A DNA stretch of 64,000 nucleotides from Actinocatenispora sp963815125 (GTDB lineage Bacteria > Actinomycetota > Actinomycetes > Mycobacteriales > Micromonosporaceae), in the NCBI GenBank assembly GCA_963815125.1, contig CAWFFM010000002.1:1798001-1862000 (forward strand), written 5' to 3'. The translations under genes and the position numbers were made by a program. Each line of letters opens with the position of its first letter. Positions within the stretch are counted from its first letter, which is position 1. Below the pieces are notes generated by a model that searched no databases, was not told where the DNA came from, and saw nothing but the letters and a program-made list of their open reading frames with translations. Shown in pieces: positions 52,650-60,936 of the stretch.

Positions 52650-54059
52650 GTGGACCTGCATGGCACCGACAGGCAGCTGGTCGCCGAGACCAGGGTGACG
52701 GTCTGGCCCGCACCCCGGCCGTGGGGACCGGGCCGGCGGGCCCTGCTGGGCCTGGCGTTCCTGCTGGTGGTGGGTGTGTTGGTGGCGGTGTCGGTGGGTG
52801 CGTATTTGAAGGTGTTCACGCCGACGGTGTGGGTGAGTGTGCGGGCGGATCGGTCGGGGTTGGAGTTGGAGCGTGGTGCGGATGTGAAGGTGCGGGGTGT
52901 GGTGGTGGGTCGGGTGGCGGGGGTGTCGTCGTCTGGTTCGGGTGCGGTGTTGCGGGTGGGGTTGGATACGGGGTCGGTGTCGGGGGTGCCGTCGAATGTG
53001 GTGGCGCGGTTTGTGCCGAAGACGTTGTTTGGTGAGAAGTTTGTGGATCTGGTGGTGAATGGGTCGCCGTCGTCGCGGGCGATTTCTGGGGGTGCGGTGG
53101 TGTCGCAGGATCGGAGTGTGCGGGGGGTGGAGTTGGAGCGGGTGTTGGATGATTTGTTGCCGGTGTTGCGGGCGGTGGGTCCGGAGAAGTTGTCGGTGAC
53201 GTTGGATGCGGTGTCGCGGGCGGTGGCGGGTCGTGGTGATCGGTTGGGTGGGACGTTGGTGGGGTTGGATCGGTATTTGGGGGTGGTGAATGGTCAGTTG
53301 CCGGTGTTGCGGTCGGATTTGGAGAAGTTGGCGGGGGTGTTGGGGACGTATTCGGGGGCGTGGTCGGATCTGGTGGAGGTGTTGCGGAATGTGACGGTGA
53401 CGGCGGGGACGGTGTCGGATCAGCGGGAGCAGTTGGCGTCGTTTTTTGGTGAGGCGACGGGGTTGGCGGATAGCGGGTCGGGGTTTTTGTTGCGGCATGA
53501 GGGCAGGTTGGTGCAGTTGGGTCGGGTGTCGCGGCCGGTGTTGGGGGTGTTGGCGGAGTATGCGCCGGAGTATCCGTGTGTGACGGCGGGGATGGTGCGG
53601 TTGCAGCGCAATATCGAGGGTGCGTTTGATACGGGTCGGTTGCATATCACGTTGGAGATCACCCGCGACAGCGGGAAGTACGTCGACGGGGACCAGCCGG
53701 TGTACGGGGGGCCGGACATCGGGCCGAAGTGCTGGGGCCTGCCCGACCACGCGCCGGTGCCCGCGCCGGAGGCGCCGGTGAACGACGGGTACAACCGCTC
53801 GGCCGACCACGGCGGTCTGCTGACCGGGCTCCCGCAGGTGCCGATCGTGGACAGTCCGCCGATCCCGAAGGAGAGCGCCGGGCAGGGCGGCGGTACGGGC
53901 AGCGACCCGACGATGGGGTACGCGGGCACCAGCGAGGAACGGGCGATGATCAACCCGCTGGTCGCCGCGGCGACCGGACGCAACGTCACGCAGCTCGGCG
54001 ACATCACCGACCTGCTGTGGGGACCGTTGATGCGCGGGGCGGTGGTCAGTACGAACTGA
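52650..54059 (+). CDS. Orphan Mce-family protein with a C-avoiding codon block
   Basis: 469 residues. One N-terminal membrane helix (about 31-53), an MlaD domain (about 58-150: VWVSVRADRSGLELERGADV), a helical middle and the Mce C-terminal part ending DQPVYGGPDIGPKCWGLPD. Mce proteins build lipid-uptake tubes in actinomycetes, usually as six in a row with YrbE permeases; here only one gene of the type first in that set follows FadD. Codons between 52762 and 53650 shift sharply to G- and T-endings (77 C in 600 bases at 52801-53400). GTG start. Confidence 0.8.
   Translation: MDLHGTDRQLVAETRVTVWPAPRPWGPGRRALLGLAFLLVVGVLVAVSVGAYLKVFTPTVWVSVRADRSGLELERGADVKVRGVVVGRVAGVSSSGSGAVLRVGLDTGSVSGVPSNVVARFVPKTLFGEKFVDLVVNGSPSSRAISGGAVVSQDRSVRGVELERVLDDLLPVLRAVGPEKLSVTLDAVSRAVAGRGDRLGGTLVGLDRYLGVVNGQLPVLRSDLEKLAGVLGTYSGAWSDLVEVLRNVTVTAGTVSDQREQLASFFGEATGLADSGSGFLLRHEGRLVQLGRVSRPVLGVLAEYAPEYPCVTAGMVRLQRNIEGAFDTGRLHITLEITRDSGKYVDGDQPVYGGPDIGPKCWGLPDHAPVPAPEAPVNDGYNRSADHGGLLTGLPQVPIVDSPPIPKESAGQGGGTGSDPTMGYAGTSEERAMINPLVAAATGRNVTQLGDITDLLWGPLMRGAVVSTN
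52762..53650 (+). other. C-depleted, G/T-rich codon block in the Mce gene
   Basis: Coding strand C drops to about 13 percent, while flanking parts of the same gene keep the usual C-rich third positions. Fourfold codons use G, and two-choice pyrimidine codons use T (GAT, TTT, AAT, GGT, TTG instead of CTG). It also creates G-runs such as GGGG-N9-GGG-N2-GGG-N4-GGGGG at 52894-52923. The edges are abrupt. Confidence 0.85.
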
Positions 54060-54093
54060 CCGGGGCGCCCGCGACGATGGGCGGGCGCCCCGG
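54060..54093. terminator. Bidirectional terminator after the Mce gene
   Basis: CCGGGGCGCCCGC (54060-54072) pairs with GCGGGCGCCCCGG (54081-54093), a 13-bp stem, between the Mce stop and the convergent membrane protein stop at 54102. Confidence 0.75.
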
Positions 54094-54101
54094 CGTACCG
54101 G

Positions 54102-54461
54102 TCAGCTCTTCCGGGTCTTACGCGGCACCGGGGAGACCTGGCCGCGGGTCATCAGTGCCAGTACCGCGATCACCAGGACGTTGAGCGCGCCGATGGTGGA
54201 CTGGGGCAGGTGCAGGCCGTACGCGGCGGCCAGCGCGATGACGGCGTTGGCCGCACCGGTGAACAGCGACGGCGCGATCGGCCGGGTACGCCACGCAGTG
54301 ATGATCGCGGCGATCGCGTTGATCGCCGCCACGATCAGCGCGACCTTGCCCGAGGACAGGCCGTGGATGCCGAGGGTCGCGGCGAGGCCGAGCGCCGCCG
54401 AGATCACGGCGATGATCAGTGCGGGTTCGCTGGGGGCCTTCGTGGTGGTAGCGGTACTCAT
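54102..54461 (-). CDS. Small holin-like membrane protein
   Basis: 119 residues: a short Ser/Thr start, then three or four hydrophobic helices (APSEPALIIAVISAALGLAA, GKVALIVAAINAIAAIITAW, LFTGAANAVIALAAAYGLHL) and an Arg/Lys-rich tail (PVPRKTRKS). The layout resembles actinophage-type holins or small membrane proteins, but no phage genes are nearby. ATG 54461 preceded by GGAAGGATCCGC. Function unknown. Confidence 0.5.
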   Translation of the reverse strand: MSTATTTKAPSEPALIIAVISAALGLAATLGIHGLSSGKVALIVAAINAIAAIITAWRTRPIAPSLFTGAANAVIALAAAYGLHLPQSTIGALNVLVIAVLALMTRGQVSPVPRKTRKS

Positions 54462-54567
54462 GCGGATCCTTCCGGGGGTCAGGCCGCCCGATCGGGGGGC
54501 GATCCGGACAAGATAAACCGATCCGGCGTCCACTGCCCGTTGTGCACGAGCTCCGTACGAACCATGA

Positions 54568-55029
54568 CTAGCGCGGCAGGTGGGTGCAGTGCACGACGGT
54601 GGCATCGTCAGGGGCTCCGGCACCGGGATCACCCGCTTCGGCCTGCCGGACGCGGCGGATGATGCCGTCCGGCCCGTCGGCGTGGAGCACCTCGATCAGG
54701 CCAGACCAGTCGGTCAGGCCGTACGGGTGGACGATCCGGCTCGCGCCGTTGCTGAGCAGTGCGGCACCGTCCAGTTCGTCGAGAGGTCGGCTGCCGGTCA
54801 CCGCTTCGTACGCGGCGAGCGGGTCGTCCTTGGCGATCCAGTACCCGCCCGGCCGGTTTCGGCGGGCTCGCATCGCCTCGACGCAGGTGGCCCGGATCTG
54901 CTCGTACTCCGGTGTTGCCTCGGGGATGCCGGCGCCGTCGAGCAACACCACAGCGCCGGGCACCGCACCGGCGAAGTCCTCGTTCGGCCGGCCTGCCGTA
55001 CCGGCACTGGTCGCCATGTTGATCTGCAC
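54568..55029 (-). CDS. PP2C-like protein with internal deletion
   Basis: 153 residues. The N-terminal ATSAGTAGRPNEDFAGAVPG, with VLLDGAGIPE, and the C-terminal half (DDPLAAYEAVTGSRPLDELD, LLSNGASRIVHPYGLTDWSG, ADGPDGIIRRVRQAEAGD, PDDATVVHC) match small actinobacterial PP2C-like phosphatases of about 240-260 residues. About 100 middle residues between LLDGAGIPEA and the next segment, including metal-ligand Asp positions, are absent. The frame is maintained and no stop occurs, so it may be expressed but should lack catalysis. GTG 55029. Confidence 0.55.
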   Translation of the reverse strand: MQINMATSAGTAGRPNEDFAGAVPGAVVLLDGAGIPEATPEYEQIRATCVEAMRARRNRPGGYWIAKDDPLAAYEAVTGSRPLDELDGAALLSNGASRIVHPYGLTDWSGLIEVLHADGPDGIIRRVRQAEAGDPGAGAPDDATVVHCTHLPR

Positions 55030-55293
55030 TCACGCACTCCTCACTGACGACTATGGCTGAGCTGCGTCATGCGGGCCGGCCGGGCATCGGCTCCACGTCG
55101 TTTCTGGTACTCCGACAAGCCGGAGCAAGCTACACGGAACGGGCGCAGTCTGGATGAAGAATCTACTCAGTACTGGAAGAATTTCTGAAAAGAACCGCCT
55201 TTGGGCCTTGAAGTTCTTCTGGCCGCGATGAGAGCCTGTGCCCTGTCCAGCCCGTATCCCCCTTTGTTGGGCTGGTCGACAAGGAGGTTCCCC

Positions 55294-56043
55294 ATGCACA
55301 GCTCCATCCCCTTCCGGCGACTGCGCCGAGTGGTCCTCGCAACTGCGGCAGCCGCGGCCACCGCGGCGGGACTGCTGGTCGGCGCGAGCCCCGCGAGCGC
55401 CCTCGCTACCACCGTCCCCGGCATGGACGTGTCGCACTACCAGGGCACCGTCAACTGGGCGTCCAACTACAGCAAGGGCGCCCGGTTCGCCTACATCAAG
55501 GCCACCGAGGGCACCAGCTACACCGACTCGGAGTTCAGCCGCAACTACACGAACTCCTACAACCAGGGGTTCATCCGCGGCGCGTACCACTTCGCCCGAC
55601 CCAACATCTCCAGCGGGTCCTCGCAGGCGCAGTTCTTCTCCAACCACGGCGGCGGCTGGTCGGGCGACGGCAAGACGCTGCCGCCGGCCCTGGACATCGA
55701 GTACAACCCCTACAGCGGCGGCACCTGTTACGGCCTCTCACACTCCAGCATGGTCAGTTGGATCAAGTCCTTCTCCAACTACATGCACACCCGCTGGAAC
55801 AAGTACCCGATGATCTACACCACCTGGGACTGGTGGAACACGTGCACCGGCAACTCCAGCGCGTTCGCCAGCACCAACCCGTTCTGGATCGCGCGCTACA
55901 GCTCCAGCGCACCGACCCCGCCGGCCGGCACCGCCACCTGGACGATCTGGCAGTACGCCAGCTCCGGCACCTTCGCCGGTGACCAGGACAGGTTCAACGG
56001 CGGCATGACGGGCCTGCGTGCCCTTGCCACGAACCACGACTGA
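55294..56043 (+). CDS. Secreted GH25 lysozyme (muramidase)
   Basis: 249 residues: signal peptide (about 1-38, cleaved after ASALA), and a GH25 beta-barrel with GMDVSHYQGTVNW (about 42-54), an FAYIKATEGTSYTDSEF strand, AYHFARPN and PALDIEYNP, where the paired acids Asp/Glu are the catalytic residues. Cleaves peptidoglycan. ATG 55294 has AAGGAGG nine bases upstream. Terminator follows directly. Confidence 0.9.
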   Translation: MHSSIPFRRLRRVVLATAAAAATAAGLLVGASPASALATTVPGMDVSHYQGTVNWASNYSKGARFAYIKATEGTSYTDSEFSRNYTNSYNQGFIRGAYHFARPNISSGSSQAQFFSNHGGGWSGDGKTLPPALDIEYNPYSGGTCYGLSHSSMVSWIKSFSNYMHTRWNKYPMIYTTWDWWNTCTGNSSAFASTNPFWIARYSSSAPTPPAGTATWTIWQYASSGTFAGDQDRFNGGMTGLRALATNHD

Positions 56044-56064
56044 GCGACGATCAACTGCATCACG

Positions 56065-56101
56065 AAGGCCGGCCCGGCGCAGCACGCGCCGGGCCGGCCT
56101 T
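56065..56101 (+). terminator. Hairpin terminator after the GH25 gene
   Basis: AAGGCCGGCCCGGCGC (56065-56080) pairs perfectly with its inverse at 56086-56101: a 16-bp stem with a five-base loop. Confidence 0.8.
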
Positions 56102-56107
56102 CACCGC

Positions 56108-56938
56108 TCAGGTGAGGAAGTCGCGGACCTGGCGGTTGAGTTCGTCCGGGTTGCCGCTGGGCATCGAGTGGTGGGACACCCCCGGCAGCACTGCGGTACG
56201 CACGTCGGGCAGCAGCCGCCGGGCCGTCGCGGCAACCGTACCGATGTCGTGCTGTCGGCTGTGCTCGGCGAGCAGTACGAGCGTCGGCGTCTGCATCGTC
56301 CGTAGCTGCGCCGGCCTTGGCCGGGAGCCCACGACCACCTTCGTGGTCGGGCGGTCGACCGCGAGTACGGCCAGTTCCAACCACTCCTTGTCGACCTCGC
56401 AGTCACCGATCTCCCAGGTCAGGAAGCGTCGTACGCGGTCCCGGTCGGGCCGCAACAGCATCGGCAGCGCGTGCCACATGTACCCGGCCCGCATCCCGGC
56501 GAAGCAGCGGCTGGGTTCCAGCAGCACCAGCCGTCGCAGCCGGCCCGGTGCGTGCAGCGCGTAGCTCAGCGCGATCCAGCCGCCGTACGAGTGCCCGCAC
56601 AGGTCGAAGCCGGTCAGCCCCAACGATGACGTGGTCTCGTCCAGCCAGGTCATCAGGTCGCCGGGGGTACGGATGTGCGTCTCGCCGGGGACGCTGCGCC
56701 CCGCGGCGCCGAGCAGGTCGAGTGCGTACACCCGCTGGGTCTTGGCCCACTCCCCCACGTTGTCCACCCACACGGTGGAGGTGGCGCCGCCGCCGTGCAG
56801 CAGGACCAGCGGCTGCCCGTCTGCCGGGCCGCACACCAGCACCCGGGTGGTGCCGAAGCGGCCGGTCACGTCACGCTGCTCGACCGGAGCCGGCCAGCGG
56901 GCGACGAGCGCGTCGTACGCGGTGTCGAAGGTGCTCAC
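56108..56938 (-). CDS. Alpha/beta hydrolase
   Basis: 276 residues. Oxyanion-hole HGGG (about 48-51), nucleophile elbow GHSYGG (about 114-119), a possible Asp in LLAEHSRQHD and His in GVSHHSMPSG. Compact hydrolase with no extra domain. GTG start overlaps the TetR stop (four bases), so it is made from the TetR message. Its substrate probably relates to the enzymes of the divergent unit. Confidence 0.85.
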   Translation of the reverse strand: MSTFDTAYDALVARWPAPVEQRDVTGRFGTTRVLVCGPADGQPLVLLHGGGATSTVWVDNVGEWAKTQRVYALDLLGAAGRSVPGETHIRTPGDLMTWLDETTSSLGLTGFDLCGHSYGGWIALSYALHAPGRLRRLVLLEPSRCFAGMRAGYMWHALPMLLRPDRDRVRRFLTWEIGDCEVDKEWLELAVLAVDRPTTKVVVGSRPRPAQLRTMQTPTLVLLAEHSRQHDIGTVAATARRLLPDVRTAVLPGVSHHSMPSGNPDELNRQVRDFLT

Positions 56939-57525
56939 CGGAGCCCCAGCACCGCGCGGTAGAAGGCGGCCTCGATGAAGTCGACCAGTCGGGTACGGTC
57001 CACCGGACCGTCGGGTGTCCAGGAAATGATGGCCTCCTCGGTCAGTGCCAGCCAGGCCCGTACGGCGATCGGCAGCAACGGATCGCCCGCGGTGCCGCCC
57101 AGTTCGGTGACGCCGGCCATGATCCGTTCGACCAGGCCGGCGCGGGTACGGTCGAAGATGTCGCGCATCGTGGCGTCGCCGCTGGCTGCGCCGCGTACCA
57201 GGGACAGGTAGAGGTCGCGGCGGGCGGACACGTAGCTCACCGAGTCCTCGATGGATGCCCGCAGTTGCGCGCCGGGGGGCAGCGCCGGGTCGGGTTCGGT
57301 ACTGGCCAGCAGGTCGGCGGCGGCCGCTTCGACCACGGCGAGCTGGAAGCGACGTTTGGAGCCGAAGTAGTGGAACAGCAGCGCTTTGGAGATTCCGGCC
57401 TGTGTGGCGACGGCCTCCACGCTCAGGTCGTACAGGCTGTGTTCGGACAGTGCGGACAGCCCGATCTCGACCAGTTGCGCGCGGCGGGCGTCCGGGTCGA
57501 GTCTGGTTCTACGGGCGGTACTCAC
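56935..57525 (-). CDS. TetR-family regulator
   Basis: 196 residues. HTH QLVEIGLSALSEHSLYDLSV, AVATQAGISKALLFHYFGSK (about 16-58). C-terminal helical domain. GTG 57525. Co-transcribed with the hydrolase and divergent from the monooxygenase operon; the intergenic palindrome at 57569-57597 is its likely binding site. Confidence 0.9.
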   Translation of the reverse strand: MSTARRTRLDPDARRAQLVEIGLSALSEHSLYDLSVEAVATQAGISKALLFHYFGSKRRFQLAVVEAAAADLLASTEPDPALPPGAQLRASIEDSVSYVSARRDLYLSLVRGAASGDATMRDIFDRTRAGLVERIMAGVTELGGTAGDPLLPIAVRAWLALTEEAIISWTPDGPVDRTRLVDFIEAAFYRAVLGLR

Positions 57526-57568
57526 CGATCCATCCTGCCCTGCACTTGACGTTCCAGGGGCACCGACA

Positions 57569-57597
57569 TAGCTTATTGACCAACAGTCAATAAGCTA
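57569..57597. promoter_or_regulatory. TetR operator palindrome between divergent genes
   Basis: TAGCTTATTGAC (57569-57580) and GTCAATAAGCTA (57586-57597) are perfectly inverted 12-bp arms with a five-base spacer, AT-rich for this genome, between the TetR start (57525) and the monooxygenase start. Confidence 0.8.
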
Positions 57598-57619
57598 CTC
57601 CGTGCAGAGCGGAGACACC

Positions 57620-59143
57620 ATGCACCAACAGCAGGCCCACGAGCATCACGATGTACTGATCGTCGGCGCCGGATTCGCCGGCCTCGGCACCGCCGTACGG
57701 CTCGCCCAGAGCAACCGGCACGACTTCGTCATCCTCGAACGGGCCGCCGAGATCGGCGGCACCTGGCGGGACAACTCCTACCCCGGTGCCGCCTGCGACG
57801 TGCCCTCGCACCTCTACTCCTTCTCCTTCGCGCCCAACCCGAACTGGAGCCACTCGTTCTCCCGGCAGCCGGAGATCCAGAACTACCTGCTCGACTGCAC
57901 CCAGCGCTACGGCCTGCGGCCCCATCTGCGGCTCGGCCACGAGGTGCTCGACGCCCGCTGGGACGACGAGGCCGCCCGCTGGCAGGTACGTACCAGCCGG
58001 GGCAGCTTCACCGGCCGTGTCCTGGTCGTCGGCGCCGGCCCGCTCAGTGAACCCCGACTGCCCGAACTGCCCGGACTCGGCGACTTCGCCGGCACCGTGT
58101 TCCACTCCTCCCGGTGGAACCACGAGCACTGGCTGACCGGTGAACGTGTCGGCGTCATCGGCACCGGCGCCTCGGCGATCCAGTTCGTGCCGCGTATCGC
58201 CCCCAGAGTTGGCCGACTGCACATCTTCCAGCGCACCCCACCGTGGATCATCCCGCGCGCCGACCGGCCGATCAGCGCGGCGGAACGCTGGCTGTTCCAC
58301 CGGGTGCCGGCCAGCCGGGCGCTGCTCCGGGCCGGCATCTACGCCGAACGCGAAAGCCTGGCGGTGGGACTGACCATGCGGCCCGGACTGCTACGTATCC
58401 TGGCCCGCGCCGCCGAGATGCACCTGCACCGGCAGATCGCCGATCCGGCGCTGCGCGCCGCCCTTCGGCCCGACTACCAGATCGGATGCAAGCGCATCCT
58501 GCTGTCCAACGACTACTACCCTGCCCTGACCAGGGACAACACCGAGCTGGTGACGTCCGGGATCGAACGGATCGAGCCGCACGCGGTACGCACCGCCGAC
58601 GGCCGGCGCCGCGAGGTCGACACCCTAATCTTCGGTACCGGCTTCGAGGCCACCCGGCCGCCGATCGCCGACCGGCTGACCGGCCGGGCCGGGCTGCGGC
58701 TCGCCGACGCCTGGCGGGACGGCATGCGGGCCTACCGGGGCACCACCATCGCCGGGTTCCCCAACCTGTTCATGTTGATCGGCCCGAACACCGGCCTGGG
58801 CCACAACTCGATGGTGTACATGATCGAGTCACAGCTCAACTACCTCGTCGACGCACTGTCCAAGATGGACGAACACGGTATCGCGGTGGTGGAGGTCGAC
58901 CACGGCGCGCAGGAAGCGTACAGCGAACAGTTGCAACGCCGGCTGGGCCGTACGGTCTGGAACACCGGCGGATGCGCCAGCTGGTATCTCGACGCGCAGG
59001 GCCGCAACACCACCCAGTGGCCGTCGTTCACGTGGCGATACCGGCAACTGACCCGCCGGTTCGACCCACGCGGCTACCACCTGCGACCCGGCACCGCGAG
59101 CCGGAAGGAGCTGTCGTGTCCACAACAGACACCCGTACGGTGA
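57620..59143 (+). CDS. FAD-containing (Baeyer-Villiger-type) monooxygenase
   Basis: 507 residues. FAD Rossmann motif GAGFAGLGTAVRLA (near 16-29), the BVMO fingerprint FAGTVFHSSRW (FxGxxxHxxxW; about 156-166), NADP motif GVIGTGASA, and GTGFEATRPP. Oxidises ketones to esters or lactones, or related heteroatoms. ATG 57620 with GGAG at good distance; GTG 57602 is possible. The next gene starts 28 nt before its stop, so they are coupled. Confidence 0.85.
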   Translation: MHQQQAHEHHDVLIVGAGFAGLGTAVRLAQSNRHDFVILERAAEIGGTWRDNSYPGAACDVPSHLYSFSFAPNPNWSHSFSRQPEIQNYLLDCTQRYGLRPHLRLGHEVLDARWDDEAARWQVRTSRGSFTGRVLVVGAGPLSEPRLPELPGLGDFAGTVFHSSRWNHEHWLTGERVGVIGTGASAIQFVPRIAPRVGRLHIFQRTPPWIIPRADRPISAAERWLFHRVPASRALLRAGIYAERESLAVGLTMRPGLLRILARAAEMHLHRQIADPALRAALRPDYQIGCKRILLSNDYYPALTRDNTELVTSGIERIEPHAVRTADGRRREVDTLIFGTGFEATRPPIADRLTGRAGLRLADAWRDGMRAYRGTTIAGFPNLFMLIGPNTGLGHNSMVYMIESQLNYLVDALSKMDEHGIAVVEVDHGAQEAYSEQLQRRLGRTVWNTGGCASWYLDAQGRNTTQWPSFTWRYRQLTRRFDPRGYHLRPGTASRKELSCPQQTPVR

Positions 59144-60021
59144 CCGCGGCCGACGGCACCACGCTGGACGTACGGATCTGCGGCGCCGCCGACGCCCCGC
59201 ACACCGTGGTTCTCGCGCACGGTTGGACGCTCTCCCAACACTCCTGGGATCCGGTCGTACGGCTCCTGCGGCTGCTCGCGCCGCCGGAGCAGGTGCGCAT
59301 CGTCAGCTACGACCAGCGCCACCACGGCCGGTCCGGGCGTGGCGACCGGGCACCCGACATCGACCTGCTCGGCGACGATCTGCACCGGGTGCTGACCGAG
59401 GTGGCACCCACCGGTCCGGTGGTGCTGGGCGGGCATTCTATGGGCGGCATGACCATCATGGCGCTGGCCGCCCAGCAACCCGAACTGTTCCGCGAGCGGG
59501 TGCGCGGTGTCGCGCTGGTCTCCACCTCGGCCGGTGGGCCGGCGCCACATCCCGGTCGGTTGCAGCGGCTGCTCGGCGGGCCGGTGCTGGCCGCCGCGCT
59601 GCGCCGGCACGTCGCAGTGGATCTGCTGCGCCGGCTCGCCCCACCCGGACTGCTGCCGCACCGGATGATGGCCCGCCGGATCATGTTCGGTGCCGGAACC
59701 GCCGACGAGGTGGTACGCGCCGGCGCCGAACTGGTGCACGGTACTCCGGCACGGACGATCCTGGAGTTCTGGCCGGCGCTGGAGACGCACGACAAGACCG
59801 GCGCGCTGGCCACCCTGGCCGAGGTGCCGGTGGAGATCCTGGTCGGTAGCCGGGACCGGCTCACCCCGGCGAACCAGTCCCGATACCTGGCCGCGCACAT
59901 CCGCGGGTCGCGGTTGACGGTTCTGCCCGGCTACGGGCACATGCTCACCCTGGAACGGCCCGAACTGCTGGCCCGCACGCTACTGTCGTTGGCCGGCACC
60001 ACATCCAGCATCGCGAGGTGA
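59116..60021 (+). CDS. Alpha/beta hydrolase (BVMO partner)
   Basis: 301 residues. HGW (about 36-38), nucleophile elbow GHSMGG (about 102-107), Asp in LVGSRDRLTP and His in PGYGHMLTLE. Hydrolysis of the ester formed by the monooxygenase is the natural pairing. GTG 59116 with GGAAGGAG in the overlap with the preceding gene. Coupled with the SDR (4-base gap). Confidence 0.85.
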   Translation: MSTTDTRTVTAADGTTLDVRICGAADAPHTVVLAHGWTLSQHSWDPVVRLLRLLAPPEQVRIVSYDQRHHGRSGRGDRAPDIDLLGDDLHRVLTEVAPTGPVVLGGHSMGGMTIMALAAQQPELFRERVRGVALVSTSAGGPAPHPGRLQRLLGGPVLAAALRRHVAVDLLRRLAPPGLLPHRMMARRIMFGAGTADEVVRAGAELVHGTPARTILEFWPALETHDKTGALATLAEVPVEILVGSRDRLTPANQSRYLAAHIRGSRLTVLPGYGHMLTLERPELLARTLLSLAGTTSSIAR

Positions 60022-60024
60022 CCC

Positions 60025-60936
60025 GTGTTGCACTCCCTGCGCGACCGCGTCGTGTTCATCACCGGCCCGGCCCGAGGTATCGGCGAACAGACCGCCCGGC
60101 TGGCCGCCGCGCGCGGGGCCCGGGTCGCACTTGCCGGGCTGGAACCCGACCGGCTACGTGCGCTGGCCACCGAGTTGGGTGACGGGCATGTCTGGTTCGA
60201 CTGTGATGTCACCGATCAGGACTCGTTGCAACGTGCGGTGGACGCCACGGTGGCCGCGTTGGGCGGCATCGACGTGGTCGTCGCCAACGCCGGCATCGCC
60301 AACAACGGCACGGTCGCGGTGAACCCGCCGGATGCGTTGGCCCGCACCATCGAGGTCAACCTGATCGGGGTGATGCGTACGGTCAGCGCCACACTGCCGG
60401 CCGTCACCGCCAGGCAGGGCTATGTGCTGCTGATCTCCTCGGCCGCCGCGTTCACCGTGCTGCCCGGGATGGCCGCCTACTGCGCGGCGAAGGCCGGCGT
60501 CGAACAGTTCGGCAACGCGCTGCGGCTGGAGGTCGCGCACACCGGCGTACGGGTCGGCACCGCGCACCCGATCTGGGTCGACACCGATCTGGTCCGCGAC
60601 CAGCAGCAGGACCTGCGTACGTTCCGGGAGTCGATCCGCAAGCTGCCGTACCCGCTGTCCGCGACGATGACCCTGGAGCGATGCGCCCACGCGCTGGTCG
60701 ACGGGATCGAGCACCGGCGGCACCGCATCTTCATCCCGCGCAGTCTGGCCTTGGTGCAGGCGCTGCGTACGGTGTTCACCGGCCCGGTTGCCGGTGCGGT
60801 GCTGCGCCGCAAGTCCGCCCGGCTGGTACCGCAACTGGAGGCCGAGGTACGCGCACTGGGCCGTGCGTTCGGTGAGCGCAGCGCGGCCCGGACGCCGCGG
60901 CCGACTCAGGAACCGACCGGCACGGGCGGCGACTGA
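60025..60936 (+). CDS. Short-chain dehydrogenase/reductase
   Basis: 303 residues. TGPARGIGEQTARLA (about 13-27), NAGIANNG, a SSAAAF and YCAAKAG catalytic segment, then a longer C-terminal extension (about 250-303). Likely oxidises or reduces the alcohol released by the hydrolase. GTG 60025 with GAGGTGA. The 3' end overlaps the convergent DUF2306 gene by 31 nt. Confidence 0.85.
   Translation: MLHSLRDRVVFITGPARGIGEQTARLAAARGARVALAGLEPDRLRALATELGDGHVWFDCDVTDQDSLQRAVDATVAALGGIDVVVANAGIANNGTVAVNPPDALARTIEVNLIGVMRTVSATLPAVTARQGYVLLISSAAAFTVLPGMAAYCAAKAGVEQFGNALRLEVAHTGVRVGTAHPIWVDTDLVRDQQQDLRTFRESIRKLPYPLSATMTLERCAHALVDGIEHRRHRIFIPRSLALVQALRTVFTGPVAGAVLRRKSARLVPQLEAEVRALGRAFGERSAARTPRPTQEPTGTGGD

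Noticed and set aside
52530..53810. 426-codon antisense open frame over the Mce gene
   Set aside because: It is a by-product of the G/T-ending codons opposite; its protein is almost only His, Arg, Pro and Gln, and no start signal is present.
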